Source: Promethearchaeota archaeon
GTDB lineage: Archaea > Asgardarchaeota > Lokiarchaeia > Sigyniarchaeales > SOKP01
NCBI GenBank assembly: GCA_019058015.1
Contig: JAHLWH010000130.1
Location: 1-37,378, forward strand
Length of the DNA: 37,378 nt
Reading direction: 5' to 3'
Shown here: one piece after another, positions 32,996 through 37,378 of the stretch
Numbering within the stretch: position 1 is the first letter of the stretch
How the letters are laid out: each line of letters starts with the position of its first letter
Notes under the pieces: model-generated
Databases searched by the model: none
What the model was told of the DNA's origin: nothing
What the model saw: only the letters and a program-made list of their open reading frames with translations
Position numbers and translations under genes: made by a program

Positions 32996-33703
32996 CTATT
33001 TTTTTTCTTTTAAGGTTTTCTTTTCAAACATTCTTTTTTTTAATTTAACCATACCCTTATCTTCATCATATTCTAATAGATGAACATTTGCTAATTCATG
33101 AATGGCTCTCAAAACCATAGCTCCTGATATACCTGTAGTTGTTTTTATTTCTTCTCTGAGCATCTCTTCCTTATCACCGTGAAGTGTCAACAGAATTCGA
33201 AAATGGGGTTGGCCCTGCCATATTTCTTCTAATAACACCCTATAGATAGACAATAAGGCCTTAATTCTTTCAAAATTAAATTCAGCTTCTTCGTGTTCTT
33301 CAGCTACTTTTGCAAATTTTTTTAATTCTACTTTTAAATTTTCATATTCATCCAATAATTTCATTTGTTCTTCTGTGAGGATACCTATTTTTTGATCTCT
33401 TTCTTGTTTTTCTTCTTCTAATTGTTTTGTCTCTTCTTCTAATTTCTTTTTATCTTGTTCTAATTGGATTTTGTCTTGCTCTAATTTTTTTTTTACAGAT
33501 TCTAATTTGGTTTTTTCTTCTTCTAATTGATCCTTTTCCCTTTCTAATTTTTGTTTATCATTGCTTAATATAGATTTGTCCTTTTCAAGAGATATTAATT
33601 CATTTTTCGCTATTTTTAATGCATCTGTAAATTGGGTAAAAATATTTTTAACGGCTTCAAGAGTTCCATCTATAATATCTAATATATTTTTTTCTTCTGA
33701 CAT
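32996..33703 (-). CDS. Coiled-coil protein with C-terminal winged-helix-like domain
   Basis: In this 235-aa protein, residues about 35-125 form a regular coiled coil with near-repeats of LEQDK/LEEEK/LEREKD every seven residues. Residues about 140-225 are globular (FERIKALLSIYRVLLEEIWQGQPHFRILLTLH, then GISGAMVLRAIHELANVHLLEYDEDKGMVKLKK). The GISGAMVLRAIHEL...LLEYD pattern is a winged-helix DNA-binding fold or similar. A dimeric DNA-binding or scaffold role is inferred. The ATG at 33703 is preferred to TTG 33712. No known family. Confidence 0.7.
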   Translation of the reverse strand: MSEEKNILDIIDGTLEAVKNIFTQFTDALKIAKNELISLEKDKSILSNDKQKLEREKDQLEEEKTKLESVKKKLEQDKIQLEQDKKKLEEETKQLEEEKQERDQKIGILTEEQMKLLDEYENLKVELKKFAKVAEEHEEAEFNFERIKALLSIYRVLLEEIWQGQPHFRILLTLHGDKEEMLREEIKTTTGISGAMVLRAIHELANVHLLEYDEDKGMVKLKKRMFEKKTLKEKK

Positions 33704-33912
33704 TGAAATCAAAATATAATTTTCTATTAATTTATATAAAGTTATTTAAAGATATATAAACAGAAAAAATTTAGAAAAAATATATAAAAAATTCCACCCT
33801 AAAGGTAAAAAATAAATATTTATAATATAATAAGATTATTTAGAAAAAAAGTAATTTAAATTAGAAATTTTGAAGAATCTATTTATTTAATTAAGTACCC
33901 CAAGTTGATTCC

Positions 33913-35331
33913 GTGGCTCAAGAAAAATATTCTGAAGCGATTAAACAAATAAAAGACATATATATTAAATTATATGAAAAGGAACCAACTCCAGATGATG
34001 AAATTGAAGCTAAGGAAGATCTTTTAAGTCTTTTAAGGCAACTTTTAAATAATATTTCTGGTTTTGAAGATAAAGAAGCATTAATACAAGATACCTTGAA
34101 AATAATTGAAAATTGGGACACACTTGACTTGTGGTTTAAAGAAGTAAATGGACTTTCTGAAAATATTAAAAAGCTCATCGGATATAGGGAAAAATCAGAG
34201 ATTCAAGAGAAAATAGAAGAATTAATTCAAGAATCAGATGAAGAAACTAAACTCGCACCAAAATTTGATACTAAAGAAATAATTTCTCAAGTATCTGATG
34301 ATTTTAAGGGAGAAATTTCAAAGTTAAAAAATTATATATCAGATTTAGAAAAAAAATTAAGAGAAAAAGATACAGAATTAAAAGGTGGTAAAATAAAACC
34401 AAGCATCACATCACAACCTAAATTTCCAGTAACCAAAAAAAGAAAAACAAGACTACAACCTCCAAAAGTTATTATCCCTAAAATTGGAGCTCCACTTATA
34501 AAACGTAAAAAAGAATTAGCTCCTAAGAAGAAAGAAAAGGAAGAAACTATAGAATTACAAAAAATAAAAGCTCCGAAAATGGAAATATCCCCGGTTGCAA
34601 ATGAGAAACCGAAGATAGGAATTGTATCGGCAAAAAAATCACATTTTACTCCTCTCCCAAAAAAAAAAATTAAAATTAGTGAAGAATCAGTTATTCAACC
34701 CACTGAAAAACCAATTTCAACAAAGAAACCTAAAATTAGACATGTTTCTGCCGAGGAGATTGAAGTAGTACCGAAAGAAGAAGAGAAATTAAAAGTCTTA
34801 CCGTTTTCAGATACAATATCTAGAACCGAACTAAGTACAGCCAAAAAAATGAAAGTGTCTAATGTACCAGAGGGAGAAACAACACCTATTCCAAAAAAAC
34901 CAAAAATCACTCCAGTTAAATTAGAAGTGACACCTGAAGATCAAACGGAAAAACAAAAGCAAATAAGTTCTAAAAAATTGTATAATGTATTTTCAAGTGC
35001 AAGTAGTGTAGAAACGAAATCAAAACAAAAAGGACAAAAGAAAGTTATAGAATCTACTCAAGAAACTTTAACTTCTGGTAGTATTATTGGCACACAAAAA
35101 TCACAAGAAGGCTCTTTCACGTATAATAAGGATAAATTATATCAAGATTTAATTGTTCTTGAGGGAAAGAGATATTCAATCGAAAAAACTCAAAAAGAGT
35201 CAGAAACAATGTATAAAAAAGGGGAATTAGATGATCTTGCATATAAACGGGAGATGGATAAAATTAGAGCTCATATGGGAAAAATTACTTCAAAAATTAA
35301 TGAGATTAGAAAAGTAATACAAGGATTATAA
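33913..35331 (+). CDS. Uncharacterised 472-aa protein with 40-residue K/P-rich repeats
   Basis: There are three parts. Residues 1-155 are helical and end in a short coiled coil. Residues about 160-400 are low-complexity, K/P/S/T-rich and probably disordered. Three copies of a 40-residue unit start at 232 (KPKIGIVSA), 272 (KPKIRHVSA) and 312 (KMKVSNVPE), each with P-x-K around the middle. Residues 405-472 form a C-terminal coiled coil (YNKDKLYQDLIVLEGK...). The start is GTG 33913. This resembles a linker or scaffold protein; the partners are unknown and I do not recognise a family. The stop abuts the convergent nadE gene. Confidence 0.7.
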   Translation: MAQEKYSEAIKQIKDIYIKLYEKEPTPDDEIEAKEDLLSLLRQLLNNISGFEDKEALIQDTLKIIENWDTLDLWFKEVNGLSENIKKLIGYREKSEIQEKIEELIQESDEETKLAPKFDTKEIISQVSDDFKGEISKLKNYISDLEKKLREKDTELKGGKIKPSITSQPKFPVTKKRKTRLQPPKVIIPKIGAPLIKRKKELAPKKKEKEETIELQKIKAPKMEISPVANEKPKIGIVSAKKSHFTPLPKKKIKISEESVIQPTEKPISTKKPKIRHVSAEEIEVVPKEEEKLKVLPFSDTISRTELSTAKKMKVSNVPEGETTPIPKKPKITPVKLEVTPEDQTEKQKQISSKKLYNVFSSASSVETKSKQKGQKKVIESTQETLTSGSIIGTQKSQEGSFTYNKDKLYQDLIVLEGKRYSIEKTQKESETMYKKGELDDLAYKREMDKIRAHMGKITSKINEIRKVIQGL

Positions 35332-36093
35332 TTATTCTTTAATTCTAAATTTTGGAATTTCTTTTATTTTATGTTCTGAAGCCTTCATCATTTTCTGAAC
35401 TTTTAATAATTTATCTTGGTTTATATCGGTTAAATCTTTATTGTGATCTATTCTATAGATTATTTCATCCAATTCATCATATGTAAGACCTATTTCTCCT
35501 TCATCGGTCTGCCCCTCCCATAAACCAGCTGATGGAATTTTATTAATGATTGTTTCAGGGATTTTTAATTTTTTTGCTAATTTTCTTACTTCACATTTAT
35601 ATAACCCTCCTATGGGAAGGAAATCAACACCCCCATCTCCGTATTTTGTAAAATATCCAATAGCATCTTCGGTTCTGTTCCCTGCTCCAACAACTAAATG
35701 ATTTTCTAATGATTGTCCAATAAAATAGGCAGTAATCATTCTTAATCTTGGTTTGATATTGGCTTTAGAAAGGATATTTCCCTTAATTTTCTTTCCTGTA
35801 ACTTTAAGGAATTCTAAATAAATGGGAGTTAAATCAAAACGATAATATTCAACTTCAAACATATCTAATACTAGTTTTGCATCGATTTCATCTTGAGGCT
35901 GACTTTGACATGGTAAAATTAAAGCTATAATTTTTTTTTTACCTAAAGCTTTAACACATAATGCTAAGATAACGGCACTATCAATACCTCCACTGACACA
36001 AACAATAACTCCATCAGCGTTTGTATTTTTTACATAATCTCGTATCCAATTTTGAATTTCTTGTATCGTTTTATCGATATTTATTTTTCTCAT
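35332..36093 (-). CDS. nadE: NH3-dependent NAD+ synthetase
   Basis: This 253-aa ATP-pyrophosphatase has PP-loop SGGIDSA (34-40), then LPCQSQPQDEIDA, the NAD-site block VVGAGNRTEDAIGYFTKYGDGGVDFLPIGGLYK, and PSAGLWEGQTDEGEIGLTYDELD. It amidates nicotinic acid adenine dinucleotide to NAD+ using ammonia; no glutaminase domain is fused. The length is usual for the ammonia type. The SGG signature is intact here, unlike in the ThiI-like protein. Confidence 0.95.
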   Translation of the reverse strand: MRKINIDKTIQEIQNWIRDYVKNTNADGVIVCVSGGIDSAVILALCVKALGKKKIIALILPCQSQPQDEIDAKLVLDMFEVEYYRFDLTPIYLEFLKVTGKKIKGNILSKANIKPRLRMITAYFIGQSLENHLVVGAGNRTEDAIGYFTKYGDGGVDFLPIGGLYKCEVRKLAKKLKIPETIINKIPSAGLWEGQTDEGEIGLTYDELDEIIYRIDHNKDLTDINQDKLLKVQKMMKASEHKIKEIPKFRIKE

Positions 36094-36397
36094 AAACTAT
36101 TCACTATTTAATTGAAATATTATTAATCCAATGAATGAATTTCTATTTAATGATTTTTCTAATAAATCTTTCAATATATTTACAGTTTTTATTCCATATC
36201 AATTAGAATTTAATTTTAATTAAAAAATATTTTTTTGATTATATTGATTTTATTTAGTAAATATTATATTAGTGATTTTTAACAAATATCATAAGAGATT
36301 ATAAATCAAAAAAAATTTAAAATAAAATTTAGATTAAATATTTAAATTAATAATAATTGAAACATAATTTAATAGCATTAAATTATTGGTGTTAAAA
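36094..36397. other. 304-nt AT-rich divergent intergenic region
   Basis: It lies between nadE (minus) and the 139-aa gene (plus), so promoters for both are expected. The sequence is nearly all A/T with TTTAAATTAATAATAATTG (36340-36358) as a possible TATA region for the plus gene. No ORF, RNA or repeat was recognised. Confidence 0.4.
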
Positions 36398-36814
36398 ATG
36401 GGTAACGAGATATTGAAAATTATAGATACTGCATTTGATATCAGAACTCCCTTTATTGTTTATACAAGTGATTATATTTATGGACTCGTTCCTTTAGATG
36501 CTGAGGGAAAAAGATGGAAAGAAATTTCTTATATGTTCGAGGGGGAGAAAAATAATTTGGAAACACGAGAAATGGCAGCGGAACTTTCATTTCAATTCCT
36601 TTGCGAGGAAATTGAGAAAGGTTTAAGCCACTATGTTGAAGATTTAAATGTTAATAAAATAAAAGAATATATTGAATCCATAAAGGATAAATCCGGAGAG
36701 GAAAAAATAAAAATAATTATTGAAGAATTAATTGCTAAATCAACAGACTATTCAGCTTCAATGCCAATAATTAAATCAAAAGAAGAACTTCAAGTTTTAA
36801 AAGATAAAATCTAA
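36398..36814 (+). CDS. Uncharacterised 139-aa protein
   Basis: I do not recognise it. It is a soluble alpha/beta start (EILKIIDTAFDIRTPFIVYTSDYIYGLVPL) followed by acidic helices (ETREMAAELSFQFLCEEIEKGL ... KIIIEELIAKSTDY). There is no cysteine pair, membrane segment or catalytic motif. The ATG at 36398 is chosen over TTG 36386 and GTG 36389. Its stop overlaps the convergent gene by 4 bases. Confidence 0.6.
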   Translation: MGNEILKIIDTAFDIRTPFIVYTSDYIYGLVPLDAEGKRWKEISYMFEGEKNNLETREMAAELSFQFLCEEIEKGLSHYVEDLNVNKIKEYIESIKDKSGEEKIKIIIEELIAKSTDYSASMPIIKSKEELQVLKDKI

Positions 36815-37281
36815 ATAAAAAGATTTTTTCGCTGGGGGTATCTTTTTGAAAATTCTCCATCTACTTTTCTAGCTAATGATTGGGCTAGATTCTTTTTTTT
36901 CTCAGTAATTTTTTCTTTTAAAAATTTGCCCTTTTGTTGAGAGAATCTTTCTATACCAGAGGTGATTATCGCATTATTTGAAGATATAGGTACAATAAAT
37001 CCAAATAATCTCAACATTTCATCAGGTGTTAATTTTTTACCTATTTCTTTATTGATCTCATCATCAAGATGTCGGACTACAGATCCATAAGAGATTGCTG
37101 AAAAAGGATTAATTGCTTTTGATTTTAACCAAAAAGTATTTGGAGGGTGTGTTATAAAGGTATCTTGATTTCCATATTTATCTCTACAACCAGTAACTTT
37201 CCAATCTTCAGGATCTTTATCATATTTTCTCTTAATTTTTTTGATAATCTCCTTAACTGGTTTTACTTCATCGTCAACCAT
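36811..37281 (-). CDS. Uncharacterised basic 156-aa protein
   Basis: I do not recognise it. It is lysine/arginine-rich at both ends, with a middle part (WKVTGCRDKYGNQDTFITHPPNTFWLKSKAINPFSAISYGSVVRHLDDEI) that looks globular. The single Cys and the HPPN motif are not diagnostic. The charge suggests nucleic acid binding, as inference only. The C-terminus (RYPQRKNLFI) overlaps the convergent gene by 4 bases. Confidence 0.6.
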   Translation of the reverse strand: MVDDEVKPVKEIIKKIKRKYDKDPEDWKVTGCRDKYGNQDTFITHPPNTFWLKSKAINPFSAISYGSVVRHLDDEINKEIGKKLTPDEMLRLFGFIVPISSNNAIITSGIERFSQQKGKFLKEKITEKKKNLAQSLARKVDGEFSKRYPQRKNLFI

Positions 37282-37378
37282 TACTTATTCCCATAAAATA
37301 AAAGTAAAATAAAATATAAAAAGATATATATATTATTTGTAGAATTTGGGTTTATTCTGCATAAAACGTTTTTCCTTC

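Noticed and set aside
1..37378. CRISPR arrays, insertion sequences or prophage
   Set aside because: I saw no regularly spaced direct repeats, transposase motifs or phage structural genes. I could not run a repeat search, so short or degenerate repeats may be missed.

Overview
The window looks like the chromosome of an Asgard (Loki-type) archaeon. The G+C content is low by eye. The translation machinery is archaeal or eukaryote-like (eS25, uS13, uS4, uS11, an intron-containing tRNA-Ser), with an archaeal histone and a coenzyme F420 biosynthesis gene (cofC). There are several eukaryotic-signature-type proteins: a Rag/Arf-like GTPase with a C-terminal domain, a Rab-like GTPase and a Bud23-like methyltransferase. 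Lineage is inferred from gene content only.

Layout. 1-1378: 3' part of a secreted DUF2341/LamG protein (minus strand, runs off the window). 1.6-3.5 kb: Bud23-like methyltransferase, eS25 and an unknown protein. 3.8-7.7 kb: tRNA-Ser(CGA) with a 17-nt intron, a PfkB kinase, the Rag/Arf-like GTPase, and a sulfur-transfer pair (ThiI-like plus a ubiquitin-like MoaD protein ending in GG). 7.7-10.9 kb: a double-domain metallophosphoesterase broken by one in-frame TAA, then two tandem membrane-anchored hexapeptide transferases. 11-14.5 kb: a coiled-coil zinc-ribbon protein and a 2-hydroxyacid dehydrogenase / ThpR / HAD operon. 14.5-16.8 kb: DUF211, two unknown proteins, a HIT protein and a tailed histone. 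17.2-22.3 kb: TrmB-like regulator, Rab-like GTPase, CofC, a coiled-coil protein, SerRS and a small protein. 22.4-29.3 kb: a redox island. 29.5-37.3 kb: uS13-uS4, cold-shock protein, PepT, an isolated inverted uS11, coiled-coil proteins, NadE and two unknown proteins.

The most striking part is the redox island. hdrA (22420-24393) is readable only if four in-frame UGA codons are decoded, and the next gene mvhD/vhuD (24432-24857) only if two are. Five of the six sit where the families normally have a conserved Cys, which points to selenocysteine. UGA is an ordinary stop in other genes here, and HdrA also uses UGG for Trp. Two bases after the mvhD stop lies a hairpin that fits the eukaryotic SECIS plan: ATGA, an 8-bp helix, an A-rich apical loop, then TGA. 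No second candidate was found after hdrA, so one element may serve both cistrons. A FrhB-like F420 oxidoreductase and a 927-aa protein follow. In the latter a GltD/NfnB-type flavoprotein is inserted into an HdrD-like (HdrC+HdrB) protein. Together these could form a flavin-based electron bifurcating or confurcating complex linking ferredoxin, F420 and NAD(P)H to a disulfide or other HdrB-type substrate.

A second theme is translation starts. Three genes have open, clearly coding N-termini upstream of their first ATG/GTG/TTG, and their best starts are ATA or ATT.
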